Source of the DNA: Flavobacterium crassostreae
GTDB taxonomy: Bacteria > Bacteroidota > Bacteroidia > Flavobacteriales > Flavobacteriaceae
Assembly (NCBI RefSeq): GCF_001831475.1
Contig: NZ_CP017688.1
Span: 2,852,001-2,916,000, forward strand
Length of the DNA stretch: 64,000 nucleotides
Reading direction: 5' to 3'
Below are positions 26,114 through 34,549 of this stretch, one piece after another; position 1 is the first letter of the stretch; every line of letters begins with the position of its first letter. Both the position numbers and the translations under genes were made by a program. The notes under the pieces are model-generated. The model worked only from the letters and a program-made list of their open reading frames with translations, searched no databases and was not told where the DNA came from.

Positions 26114-27022
26114 TTAAATACATTGTTGCAAGGCCTGCTTTAAAGAATCCCATTTAAATTCAAATCCGGTCTTTTGAATTTTAGCAGAAGATACCCGCCT
26201 ACCCTTTAATACAATAACAGCCATTTGTCCCATTGCAAGTGCCAACAAAAAAGACGGAATGTTAGGCAACCAAAGTTTATATCCATATGCACTGGCTAGT
26301 GTTTTAGAGAATATTTTGTTGGTGGTATGGTCTGTTACAGCTACATTATATGGGCCATGCATGGCTTGGTTTATAATTGCTACATAATACGCATTACACA
26401 AATCATCTATATGCACCCAAGGCATGTATTGCTCTCCAGTGCCCAGAGCAGCACCCAGTCGGTATTTAAAAACTGGCTTTAATTGCTGTAGCAAACCAGC
26501 ATCTTTGCCCAATACCAAACCTGTACGGATAGCCACCGTACGAATTCCTAGAGCAGCTATAGTAGCTACCGAAGATTCCCAGATTTGACAAGTTTTGCCC
26601 AAAAAATCATTTGCAGCAGCAGTAGTCTCAAGGCATATTTCTTGACCGTTATACGCACCATAAATCCCAATTGCAGAGGCAGATATAAAGGCTTCGGGCT
26701 TTTTATCCGTAGTTGCCAAAACAGAATACAACAAGCGTATGGAATGTTCTCTACTGGCTATAATGGCTTTTTTTCGTTTTGTGGTCCAGCGCTTGGCTGC
26801 TATATTTTCTCCGGCAAGATGGATTATATAATCTGCTTTCAAAACCGCATCTTCTTCAATGGTTTGTTTTTCTATGTCCCAAGTGTAGTAAAAAACATTC
26901 TCGGTATCTGGACGCTTGCTTCTACTCAAAATAGCAACCGTAAATCCTTTACTCAAGAGCAATTTAGTTAAATTTTTACCTACAAAACCAGTCCCTCCAG
27001 TTATCAAAACATTCTTTTTCAT
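26114..27022 (-). CDS. TIGR01777-family NAD(P)-dependent epimerase/dehydratase-like protein
   Basis: 302 residues. Rossmann start VLITGGTGFVGKNLTKLLLSKG, then DYIIHLAGENIAAKRWT (family-diagnostic), and the C-terminal DUF1731-like piece WDSLKQALQQCI. It belongs to the extended SDR family; substrate unknown. It is divergent from the TetR operon, and the shared 110-bp interval holds the 32-bp inverted repeat described separately. A minus-strand -7 box TATATTTG lies at 27045-27052. Family members commonly occur in light-response clusters with photolyases. Confidence 0.88.
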   Translation of the reverse strand: MKKNVLITGGTGFVGKNLTKLLLSKGFTVAILSRSKRPDTENVFYYTWDIEKQTIEEDAVLKADYIIHLAGENIAAKRWTTKRKKAIIASREHSIRLLYSVLATTDKKPEAFISASAIGIYGAYNGQEICLETTAAANDFLGKTCQIWESSVATIAALGIRTVAIRTGLVLGKDAGLLQQLKPVFKYRLGAALGTGEQYMPWVHIDDLCNAYYVAIINQAMHGPYNVAVTDHTTNKIFSKTLASAYGYKLWLPNIPSFLLALAMGQMAVIVLKGRRVSSAKIQKTGFEFKWDSLKQALQQCI

Positions 27023-27061
27023 ACCTTTATTATTTAAACTAGAACAAATATACTGTATTTT

Positions 27062-27093
27062 TTGTTTAACATTAATGTATTTTTGTTAAACAA
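27062..27093. promoter_or_regulatory. operator-like 32-bp inverted repeat, copy 1 (TetR/epimerase interval)
   Basis: Arms TTGTTTAAC (27062-27070) and GTTAAACAA (27085-27093) with a 14-bp spacer. A plus-strand -7 box, TATTTTTG, is at 27078-27085 inside the repeat. Copy 2 at 39283-39314 has the same arms at the same distance and agrees at about 25 of 32 positions when read in the direction of transcription. Probably a regulator binding site; MerR-type regulators bind such spaced repeats over the promoter. Confidence 0.65.
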
Positions 27094-27132
27094 TTTTGTA
27101 TCTTTATACTCTCATTCTAAAAAACACTTGCA

Positions 27133-27792
27133 ATGGCTCCTAAAAACTCCCAATTATCAAAAGAAAAACTAATTTCCTTGTATATGGAATATACCTTGGA
27201 ACATAATGAAAAACCCAAATCCGTTTATTTGTTCTGCAAGCAACACCATTTTACAGAAGCGGATTTCTATGCTTACTTTGGCACCTTAGAGAGTATGGAG
27301 AAAGAAATTTACAAACTATTTTTGGATAAAACCGTTGCCTTACTGCAACAAGATCCCAACTACGCAGATTATGACCTAAAAAATAAAATGCTCAGCTTTT
27401 ATTTTACTTTTTTTGAATTACTAAAAGCCAATAGAAGTTATGTTACCCAAAGTTTGAATAGTTCTAAAAACCATCTTAAAGATTGGATCCAACTCTCTGC
27501 TTTGCGTACTGCTTTTTTGGATTATGTAGCAGATATAATTCCAGACGACCAAAGAATCAAACAAGAAAAACTGCAAAAAATACAACAAAAAGCCTTGCAA
27601 GAAAGTGCTTGGATACAGCTTCTAATGGCTCTCAAATTTTGGCTAGAAGATGCCTCTGCAAATTTTGAAAAAACCGATATTTATATTGAAAAATCGGTCA
27701 AATTGAGTTTTGAATTAATGCAAGTTGCTCCTATAGACAGCCTGATTGATTTTGGCAAATTTATGTTTAAAGAAAAAATACAAAAAAAATAA
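27133..27792 (+). CDS. TetR-family transcriptional regulator
   Basis: 219 residues. The N-terminal helix-turn-helix (KSVYLFCKQHHFTEADFYAYFGTLESMEKEIY, residues about 23-58) is followed by an all-helical ligand-binding part; this is the divergent TetR type found in Bacteroidota. The stop overlaps the start of the next gene by one base (TAATG). It heads the plus-strand operon of the light/carotenoid region. Its ligand and targets are unknown. Confidence 0.78.
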   Translation: MAPKNSQLSKEKLISLYMEYTLEHNEKPKSVYLFCKQHHFTEADFYAYFGTLESMEKEIYKLFLDKTVALLQQDPNYADYDLKNKMLSFYFTFFELLKANRSYVTQSLNSSKNHLKDWIQLSALRTAFLDYVADIIPDDQRIKQEKLQKIQQKALQESAWIQLLMALKFWLEDASANFEKTDIYIEKSVKLSFELMQVAPIDSLIDFGKFMFKEKIQKK

Positions 27793-29093
27793 TGAAAACG
27801 ATAGACTACATTCCGACTTCCAAAATAGAACGAGCAACCAAACTGGTGCAAACTGGTGCTAAGGTTGGGGTAAACTACCTAAAATATTATGGCGAAAAAA
27901 TGGTCAATAGTGATCTTACTCGTGACAAATTAAACCAAGATAATGCCGAAGATATCTATGACGGACTAAAAAGCCTTAAAGGAAGTGCCCTCAAGGTGGC
28001 GCAAATGCTCAGCATGGACAAAAGTTTTTTGCCGCAGGCGTATGTTGAAAAATTTTCTTTGTCCCAATTTTCGGTTCCACCGCTATCTCCTCCCTTGGTT
28101 TTAAAAACCTTTCAGTCCAATTTGGGCAAAACACCCTACGAAGTATTTGACCAATTCAATGCAACATCTGTAAATGCTGCTAGTATTGGCCAGGTACACA
28201 TGGCAGAAAAAAACGGCAAAAAACTAGCCGTAAAAATCCAATATCCTGGAGTTGCCAATAGCATTTCTTCGGATTTGGCTTTGGTAAAACCTATTGCAAT
28301 TAGAATGTTCAACCTGCAAGGAAATGACTCCGATAAATATTTCAAAGAAGTTGAAGATAAATTAATTGAAGAGACCAATTACCTATTAGAACTACAGCAA
28401 AGCCAAGAAGTGGTTGCTGCGTGTCAAAAAATAGACAACCTAACGTTTCCTAATTATTATCCTGAATTTTCGTCCGAAAAAATAATCACCATGGATTGGA
28501 TGACAGGCGTGCATTTGTCCCAATTTAAGAACTCCAACCCCGAGATTGCCAATAAACTTGGACAAGCATTGTGGGATTTTTATATGTACCAAATTCATAT
28601 TCTAAAAAAAGTACATGCCGATCCACATCCAGGAAACTTTTTGGTTAATGCCAAAAACGAATTGGTTGCACTTGATTTTGGTTGTATGAAAACCATTCCA
28701 GAGGAATTTTATGTCCCATATTTTGAGCTTATCGACAAAAAAGTGATCACTAATCCTGCATCATTTAGTGCTAAATTGTTCGAACTTGAAATAATACGAG
28801 CGGATGATTCGGAAGAAGAAAAAACCTATTTCACAGAAATGTTCTATGACTTATTATCGTTGTTTACCAAACCATTTCAGTCTGAAACTTTTGATTTTTC
28901 TGACGAAGAATTTTTTGGCAACATTGCCCAATTAGGCGAACGCTTCTCCAAAGACACCAACCTACGAAAAATGAACGGCAACCGGGGTTCCAAACATTTC
29001 ATTTACATGAATAGAACCTTCTTTGGGCTGTATAATTTACTGTTTGATTTAAAAGCAACCATTGTGGTTAACCAATATCAAAAATACCAATAA
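27792..29093 (+). CDS. ABC1/AarF (UbiB-like) atypical kinase family protein
   Basis: 433 residues. The KxGQ-like motif region lies in GLKSLKGSALKVAQMLSMD; AVKIQYPGV holds the ATP-site lysine; VHADPHPGNFLV and ALDFGCMK supply the catalytic and metal-binding aspartates. UbiB-type proteins support ubiquinone or isoprenoid lipid metabolism. Here it is coupled by one-base overlaps to TetR upstream and to TIGR03643 downstream. Confidence 0.9.
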   Translation: MKTIDYIPTSKIERATKLVQTGAKVGVNYLKYYGEKMVNSDLTRDKLNQDNAEDIYDGLKSLKGSALKVAQMLSMDKSFLPQAYVEKFSLSQFSVPPLSPPLVLKTFQSNLGKTPYEVFDQFNATSVNAASIGQVHMAEKNGKKLAVKIQYPGVANSISSDLALVKPIAIRMFNLQGNDSDKYFKEVEDKLIEETNYLLELQQSQEVVAACQKIDNLTFPNYYPEFSSEKIITMDWMTGVHLSQFKNSNPEIANKLGQALWDFYMYQIHILKKVHADPHPGNFLVNAKNELVALDFGCMKTIPEEFYVPYFELIDKKVITNPASFSAKLFELEIIRADDSEEEKTYFTEMFYDLLSLFTKPFQSETFDFSDEEFFGNIAQLGERFSKDTNLRKMNGNRGSKHFIYMNRTFFGLYNLLFDLKATIVVNQYQKYQ

Positions 29094-29371
29094 TGCAAAG
29101 AGAACTTGATGCCCTGGATAAAGATAGAATCCTAGAGATGGCTTGGGAAGATCGCACCACATTTGAAGCAATCCAAAGACAGTTTGGTCTAAAAGAGTCC
29201 GAAGTGATAGACCTTATGCGCTCCGAAATGAAACCATCCAGTTTTAGAATGTGGCGAGCCCGAGTTCAGGGCCGAAAAACCAAACACGAAAAACTACGTA
29301 GTTTTGAAAAAGGCCGTTTTAAATGCAGCCGACAAAAACAAATTAGCAACAATAAAATTTCAAAAAGATAA
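29093..29371 (+). CDS. TIGR03643-family small protein
   Basis: 92 residues. RILEMAWEDRTTFEAIQRQFGLKESEVIDLMR is an HTH-like segment and FRMWRARVQGRKTKHEKL is the conserved end of the family. Rich in basic residues at the C-terminus. Function unknown; genes of this family are often beside photolyases and folE. Overlaps the AarF gene by one base. Confidence 0.8.
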   Translation: MQRELDALDKDRILEMAWEDRTTFEAIQRQFGLKESEVIDLMRSEMKPSSFRMWRARVQGRKTKHEKLRSFEKGRFKCSRQKQISNNKISKR

Positions 29372-29378
29372 GCAAACC

Positions 29379-30062
29379 ATGAAAAACATACTCCTCATAG
29401 GCGGAAGCAAAGGGATAGGAAATGCTATTTTAATGCAACAAGTAGAACAAAATAAAGTATACAACATTAGCCGCAACGCTCCCGACTTTACGCATCCTAA
29501 TTTGGTGCATTACTCTATGGATGTGTTAGCCGATGCGTTGCCAGACTTGGATGCCATAGACAGCTTGATTTACTGCCCTGGATCCATCAACTTAAAACCC
29601 ATAGGCAGTTTGAGTATCGAAGATTTTAGAAATGATTTTGAAATCAATGTAATTGGAGCGGTCCAGGTTATTCAGAAATATTTACCGCTTTTAAAAAAAG
29701 GAACCAATCCTTCTATGCTATTGTTTAGCACCGTTGCTGCAAAGCTAGGAATGCCATTTCACGCCAGTATCGCTACTGCAAAAGCGGGCGTAGAAGGATT
29801 AGTTAAATCACTAGGAGCCGAGTTAGCATCTGTAGTACGCATCAACGCCATAGCTCCCACCATTACGCAAACAACACTTGCAGCAGGAATTTTGCGCAAC
29901 GACCGCATGAAACAAAACATGGTAGAACGCCATCCAATGAAAGGCTATCTACAACCCGAAGAAGTAGCCGAAATGGCTGCCTTTTTAATTTCGGACAAAG
30001 CCAAATCAATCTCAGGACAGATTTTTGAAATGGACTACGGAATTGTTACTTTTAAAATATAA
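29379..30062 (+). CDS. SDR-family oxidoreductase
   Basis: 227 residues from the ATG at 29379; the frame is open from 29304 but that would overlap TIGR03643. Cofactor motif GGSKGIGNA, then a catalytic region with S-x12-A-x3-[25 protein letters not shown] shows Ser, but the usual Tyr is replaced (SIATAK), so catalysis may be altered. C-terminal [11 protein letters not shown] is typical of SDRs. Substrate unknown. In the same operon as folE. Confidence 0.85.
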   Translation: MKNILLIGGSKGIGNAILMQQVEQNKVYNISRNAPDFTHPNLVHYSMDVLADALPDLDAIDSLIYCPGSINLKPIGSLSIEDFRNDFEINVIGAVQVIQKYLPLLKKGTNPSMLLFSTVAAKLGMPFHASIATAKAGVEGLVKSLGAELASVVRINAIAPTITQTTLAAGILRNDRMKQNMVERHPMKGYLQPEEVAEMAAFLISDKAKSISGQIFEMDYGIVTFKI

Positions 30063-30100
30063 ACCCATACATTGCAATAACCAAGCATCCAATTAAACCC

Positions 30101-30700
30101 ATGAAAAATTACGAAAGAAAAGAAATCTATAGCACTGAAAAAACAACCGATTTAGCACAAAATTACAAAACAATAATTGCTGGTTTGGGCGAAGACGTAA
30201 CTAGAGAAGGACTCGAAAAAACACCAGAAAGAGCCGCCAAGGCAATGCAATTTTTGACACACGGTTACGCCATTGATCCGTTAGAGATATTAAAATCTGC
30301 CTTATTTACCGAAGACCACAGCCAAATGATTGTGGTAAAAAATATTGAAGTATATTCGATGTGCGAACACCATATGCTACCTTTTTTTGGAAAAGCACAC
30401 ATAGCCTACATTCCAAACGGAAAAATTGTAGGTTTGAGCAAAATACCCCGAATTGTAGATGCCTATGCCCGCAGAATGCAAGTGCAAGAACGATTGACCG
30501 ACCAAATCAAAGACTGCATACAAGAAGCCTTAGAACCCCTAGGAGTAGCCGTAGTAATTGAAGCACAACACATGTGCATGCAAATGCGCGGGATTGAAAA
30601 ACAAAACTCCTTTACAACCACCTCCTCTTTTACAGGAGCATTTGAAAAAAACAAAACCAGAAAAGAATTTATCAGTCTTATTTCGAACAAACTGAGTTAA
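30101..30700 (+). CDS. folE: GTP cyclohydrolase I
   Basis: 199 residues. Zinc and catalytic residues are in [19 protein letters not shown] and [33 protein letters not shown] is the GTP-binding core. It converts GTP to 7,8-dihydroneopterin triphosphate, the first step to folate. In this operon it may be a light-inducible copy that supplies methenyltetrahydrofolate, the antenna cofactor of photolyases. A second housekeeping folE elsewhere would support this. Confidence 0.94.
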   Translation: MKNYERKEIYSTEKTTDLAQNYKTIIAGLGEDVTREGLEKTPERAAKAMQFLTHGYAIDPLEILKSALFTEDHSQMIVVKNIEVYSMCEHHMLPFFGKAHIAYIPNGKIVGLSKIPRIVDAYARRMQVQERLTDQIKDCIQEALEPLGVAVVIEAQHMCMQMRGIEKQNSFTTTSSFTGAFEKNKTRKEFISLISNKLS

Positions 30701-30722
30701 ACCAACCCCTAAAAACCCACCC

Positions 30723-32141
30723 ATGAAAATTCTCTTAACAGGCGCAACAGGCTACATCGGCAAAAGACTTTTACCCCTTTTGATAGCACAAGGGCATCAT
30801 GTAGTGTGTTGCGTAAGAGATATAAACCGGTTTTTTGTTCCGCTAGAATTCCAAGATAAAATTGACGTGATCGAAGTTGATTTTCTAAAAAAAGAAACTT
30901 TAGAAGCCATACCAACCAATATAGATGCCGCCTACTACCTCATTCATTCCATGTCGAGTTCTTCAGACAAATATGACGAACTAGAAGCAATTTCAGCACA
31001 GAATTTTGTAACCCAAATTAACCAAACACAAGCCAAACAAGTGATTTACTTGAGTGGCATTGTCAATGACGAATCGCTGTCTAAACATTTATCATCACGC
31101 AAAAATGTCGAAAACATCCTCAGTTTAGGAACTTTTTCTCTCACCACTTTACGAGCAGGAATTATTGTGGGCTCTGGTAGCGCTTCCTTTGAAATCATTA
31201 GAGATCTAGTCCAAAAACTTCCCCTAATGATCACCCCAAAGTGGCTCAATACCAAATGCCAACCCATAGCCATCCAAGATGTATTGGATTTTTTAACCAA
31301 ATCCTTACTAAATCCCGTGGTTTACAACCAAAATTTTGACATCGGAGGTCCCGATATTTTGACCTACAAACAAATGTTGCTCGCTTTTGCCAAAGCAAAA
31401 AACCTAAAACGCTGGATCATCACCGTTCCAATAATGACCCCAAAACTCTCCTCCTACTGGCTCTATTTTGTAACCTCCACTTCCTACAAACTAGCCAGCG
31501 CATTAGTAAGCAGCATGAAAGTAGAGGTCGTTTGCAAAGATACCCGCATCAATAACATACTGCAACTCCAACCCATGCCCTACACCGTTGCATTATCCAA
31601 AGCCCTGCGCAAAGTAGCGTCCAATACGGTAGTTTCTAGCTGGAAAGACTCCTTGGTCAGCGGCCGTTTTAAAACCAATATTTCGGCCTATCGCAACGTT
31701 CCAACAACCAATTGTTTTGTAGATCTAAGACAAAAAGAAATCCTAGACCGAAATTTTACCATTAACCAAATCTGGTCCATTGGAGGCGAAACAGGATGGT
31801 ATTATGCCGATTGGCTCTGGGATCTCAGAGGATTTATAGACAAATTATTTGGCGGCGTAGGCTCCCGAAGAGGCCGAACAAACAAAAATGCCCTATACCC
31901 CGGAGATGCCCTAGATTTTTGGCGCGTGCTATATGCCAACAAACACGAAGGAAAACTCCTTTTATTTGCCGAGATGAAACTACCAGGAAAAGCCTGGTTA
32001 GAATTCAAAATTATCGAAAACACCCTCTACCAATGCGCCACCTTTGCGCCTCGAGGTTTTTGGGGCAAAGCCTATTGGTATGCCGTTTGGCCCTTCCACG
32101 GCTTTATATTCAACGGGATGTTACGCAAATTAATAGGTTAG
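30723..32141 (+). CDS. SDR/NAD(P)H-binding protein with C-terminal DUF2867
   Basis: 472 residues. N-terminal atypical SDR domain (MKILLTGATGYIGKRLLPLL; YYLIHSMSSS; LRAGIIVGSGSASFEIIRDL) to about residue 320; then DUF2867 (IWSIGGETGWYYADWLWDLRGFIDKL, LLFAEMKLPGKAWLEFKI, FAPRGFWGKAYWYAVWPFHGFIF). The two-domain arrangement is common beside photolyase and carotenoid genes. Enzymatic reaction unknown. Last gene of the plus-strand operon. Confidence 0.87.
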   Translation: MKILLTGATGYIGKRLLPLLIAQGHHVVCCVRDINRFFVPLEFQDKIDVIEVDFLKKETLEAIPTNIDAAYYLIHSMSSSSDKYDELEAISAQNFVTQINQTQAKQVIYLSGIVNDESLSKHLSSRKNVENILSLGTFSLTTLRAGIIVGSGSASFEIIRDLVQKLPLMITPKWLNTKCQPIAIQDVLDFLTKSLLNPVVYNQNFDIGGPDILTYKQMLLAFAKAKNLKRWIITVPIMTPKLSSYWLYFVTSTSYKLASALVSSMKVEVVCKDTRINNILQLQPMPYTVALSKALRKVASNTVVSSWKDSLVSGRFKTNISAYRNVPTTNCFVDLRQKEILDRNFTINQIWSIGGETGWYYADWLWDLRGFIDKLFGGVGSRRGRTNKNALYPGDALDFWRVLYANKHEGKLLLFAEMKLPGKAWLEFKIIENTLYQCATFAPRGFWGKAYWYAVWPFHGFIFNGMLRKLIG

Positions 32142-32210
32142 CGAAAACCCTTTGAGACCACTCGCCAAAATTACACTTTCAAACATTTTAAAATTATTTT
32201 TTAAAGTTTT

Positions 32211-32237
32211 GTAACATTTTAGACAATCCCGTATCTA
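32211..32237 (+). promoter_or_regulatory. possible ECF-sigma promoter of the hydrolase-sigma operon
   Basis: GTAAC (32211-32215) and CGTATCTA (32230-32237) with a 14-bp spacer, unlike the TAnnTTTG promoters elsewhere. GTAAC/CGTATC-type pairs are what I would expect for an ECF sigma factor's own promoter in this phylum; inference. Confidence 0.4.
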
Positions 32238-32266
32238 AAAGACGAACAAATTAAAAAATAAATAAA

Positions 32267-33118
32267 ATGAACAAATTAAAAATTGAAATCCTATTATTCT
32301 TATTTATCGGTTTATGCGTAACTAGTTTTGGACAAACCAAAACAAATTCCTTTGAAGTAACAAAAAGCGGACAAGGTAGTAAATCGATCATTTTCATTCC
32401 AGGATTCTCCTGTTCTGGCGAAGTTTGGAATGAAACAAAATCCAAATATGAGAAGGATTTTACTTGTTTCACTTTGACAATGGCAGGTTTTGCTGATGTA
32501 AAACCGCAACCTAATGCAACTTTTAAAAATTGGGAAACCAGCATTGCCAATTACATAAAAGAAAATAAAATTGACAAGCCAATTATTATTGGACACAGTA
32601 TGGGTGGTGGTTTAGCTTTGGCACTTGCGTCAGATTATCCAGAACTCATTGAAAAAATTATTATTGTAGATGCACTTCCTTGTTTGCCTGCCTTGATGAA
32701 TCCAACTTTCAAAACAGTAGAGAAACAAGACTGTTCAGCAATGTTAAATCAGATAAGTTCAGCAACGAATGAGCAATTTTACCAAATGCAAAAAATGTCA
32801 ATTCAACGACTTGTTGCAGATACCTCAAAAAGAGAATTGGTCGTAAGTTGGAGTATGAAATCAGACAGGAAAACTTTTGCTGAAATGTACTGTGATTTTT
32901 CAAACACAGATTTGAGAGAAAAGATTCAAAATATTAAATGCCCTACTTTGGTTTTATTGGAAGAATATTTTAAAAATGTAAAACCTGCCATAGAAGAGCA
33001 ATATAAAAACTTAAAAACAGCCAACTTGCAATATTCCAACAAAGGACTGCATTTTATAATGTATGACGACAAAGAATGGTATTTTAGCCAGTTGAATAAT
33101 TTCATAACAACGAAATAA
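32267..33118 (+). CDS. secreted alpha/beta hydrolase
   Basis: 283 residues with a signal peptide (cleavage about residue 24, TSFGQ). Alpha/beta hydrolase core: IIFIPGFSCSGEVW (oxyanion region), nucleophile elbow GHSMGGG, acidic VDALP and late histidine in GLHFIMYDD. Substrate unknown. It is the first gene of a three-gene unit with an ECF sigma factor 2 bp downstream. Codon and base composition is more AT-rich than the neighbouring crt genes. Confidence 0.85.
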   Translation: MNKLKIEILLFLFIGLCVTSFGQTKTNSFEVTKSGQGSKSIIFIPGFSCSGEVWNETKSKYEKDFTCFTLTMAGFADVKPQPNATFKNWETSIANYIKENKIDKPIIIGHSMGGGLALALASDYPELIEKIIIVDALPCLPALMNPTFKTVEKQDCSAMLNQISSATNEQFYQMQKMSIQRLVADTSKRELVVSWSMKSDRKTFAEMYCDFSNTDLREKIQNIKCPTLVLLEEYFKNVKPAIEEQYKNLKTANLQYSNKGLHFIMYDDKEWYFSQLNNFITTK

Positions 33119-33119
33119 G

Positions 33120-33590
33120 ATGGTATTTGAAGATATCTATAAAGCGTATTGGCAAAAAATATTTCGTTTGTGTATGGGTTACATAAATGACTACGACCTT
33201 GCACAAGATATAGCACAGGAAACATTTATTATCGTTTGGCAACAACTACCAAAATTTAGAAACGAAGCCAACATTAGTACTTGGATTTTTAGAATTGCTT
33301 CTAATAACTGCTTACGACAAATTGAAAAACAAAACCGTTTCCTAAAAGCAGAATTGCCAATCAATTTAAAACAAGAAAAAGAAGAAAATATTGAACCTCA
33401 AATTCAATTTTTATATAAGTGTATTTCGGAATTGCCAGAAACAGACCGTATCATTATTTCACTAGAATTAGAAAACATAAAACAATCCGAAATAGCCAGT
33501 ATTGTTGGACTTTCAGAAGTCAACATAAGAGTGAAAATTCATAGAATAAAAGAAAAATTAACTCAAAAATTTAAAGAAAATGAACAGTAA
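33120..33590 (+). CDS. ECF-type RNA polymerase sigma factor
   Basis: 156 residues with region 2 (DLAQDIAQETFIIVWQQLPKFRNEANISTWIFRIASNNC) and region 4 (LPETDRIIISLELENIKQSEIASIVGLSEVNIRVKIHRIKEKL). The starting ATG is 2 bp after the hydrolase stop and the end overlaps the next gene by 11 bp. It should direct RNA polymerase to its own set of promoters, probably including that at 32211-32237. Confidence 0.92.
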   Translation: MVFEDIYKAYWQKIFRLCMGYINDYDLAQDIAQETFIIVWQQLPKFRNEANISTWIFRIASNNCLRQIEKQNRFLKAELPINLKQEKEENIEPQIQFLYKCISELPETDRIIISLELENIKQSEIASIVGLSEVNIRVKIHRIKEKLTQKFKENEQ

Positions 33591-34188
33591 TATAAATTTT
33601 AACGAATTGTGGGCAAAGCAAAAAACAGGAGAGCCTAACAAAGAAGAATTGTTGTCGAAAATAAATACATTCAAAAAATCCAATTTAAAAAGATTAATCA
33701 TAACAAACCTTTTACTAATTATAACCTCTTTATTTATTATTTTCATTTGGATGTACTATCAACCACAAATGATTACAACAAAAATAGGTATTATATTAAC
33801 TATTTTGGCAATGGTAATTTTTGTAATCGCATACAACCAAAGTTTTGCACTTTTCAGAAAAGCAACTAACACACAAAATAATAGTGAATACTTGAAAAAC
33901 TTAATAGCCATTAAAGCAAAACAACAATTTATGCAAACTACAATGTTGAATTTATATTTTGTTTTGCTTTCAACAGGAATTGGCTTGTATATGTACGAAT
34001 ACACACAACTAATGACAGCTTTTTGGGGAATATTTGCTTATGGGATTACTTCAATTTGGATTCTATTTAATTGGTTTTATTTAAGACCAAAACAAATTAA
34101 AAAACTACAATCTAAATTAAACGAAATTATTGGTAAATTTGAAATGTTAAACGAACAACTTGACGAAAAAAATAAGGGCATCCGCTAA
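33580..34188 (+). CDS. membrane protein, possible anti-sigma factor
   Basis: 202 residues: a soluble N-terminus (MNSNINFNELWAKQKTGEPNKEELLSKINTF, residues 1-35), then about four hydrophobic segments and a charged C-terminal helix. Overlap with the sigma factor gene suggests an anti-sigma partner, the N-terminal part being able to bind region 4. No zinc-binding (HxxxCxxC) motif. Stop codon lies inside the left end of the attC-like hairpin. Confidence 0.6.
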   Translation: MNSNINFNELWAKQKTGEPNKEELLSKINTFKKSNLKRLIITNLLLIITSLFIIFIWMYYQPQMITTKIGIILTILAMVIFVIAYNQSFALFRKATNTQNNSEYLKNLIAIKAKQQFMQTTMLNLYFVLLSTGIGLYMYEYTQLMTAFWGIFAYGITSIWILFNWFYLRPKQIKKLQSKLNEIIGKFEMLNEQLDEKNKGIR

Positions 34189-34313
34189 CAGCCGTTTCTC
34201 GCAATTGCGAATTTTGTGGTAGGTTCACGTTTACATTTCGCAAGAAATTTTATCTTTAACAGAAAATAATCAGTTCCGAAGTTCGCAACTGACAAAAAGC
34301 AGCGAAACGTTAG
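34185..34313. repeat. attC-like imperfect inverted repeat
   Basis: The interval opens with CTAAC (34185-34189) and closes with GTTAG (34309-34313). Nested within are GTTTC/GAAAC and TTGCGAA/TTCGCAA pairs, the left side carrying extra unpaired bases. This is the general plan of integron recombination sites (attC). The motif starts at the stop codon of the ECF operon. No integron integrase is in the window. Confidence 0.45.
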
Positions 34314-34320
34314 TTTTGTT

Positions 34321-34404
34321 GGAGCTTTATCCAGCTATCCGCTCTATCTTTTCTTTTTTTTGAAAGAAAAAAAAGAAAAGGATGCCGCTGCTATCTGGGC
34401 TAGG
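34321..34404 (+). repeat. flavobacterial intergenic repeat, type A, copy 1
   Basis: Conserved ends GGAGCTTTATCC-GCTATCCGC and GGATGCCGCTGCTATC-GGGCTAGG enclose a strong hairpin (CTTTTCTTTTTTTT/AAAAAAAAGAAAAG). The same ends, with a different hairpin, occur inverted at 62648-62726. Elements of this pattern are frequent between genes of Flavobacterium species, to my knowledge without an assigned function. Confidence 0.7.
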
Positions 34405-34549
34405 TATTTGGTGCACCAAAAGCCATTTTGTTTCCAAAACAAAAATCCGTTAACAAAAACAAAACCATTAAACGATTGGATTTCATTAGCAGTACTGCTA
34501 CGTTTTCTTAATCTCTTAATGGTTCTACAAAAAATAATCCCTATTTAAA

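Noticed and set aside
34360..34548. 62-residue frame after the attC-like hairpin
   Set aside because: It reads through the type A repeat, has no start context and no family resemblance.
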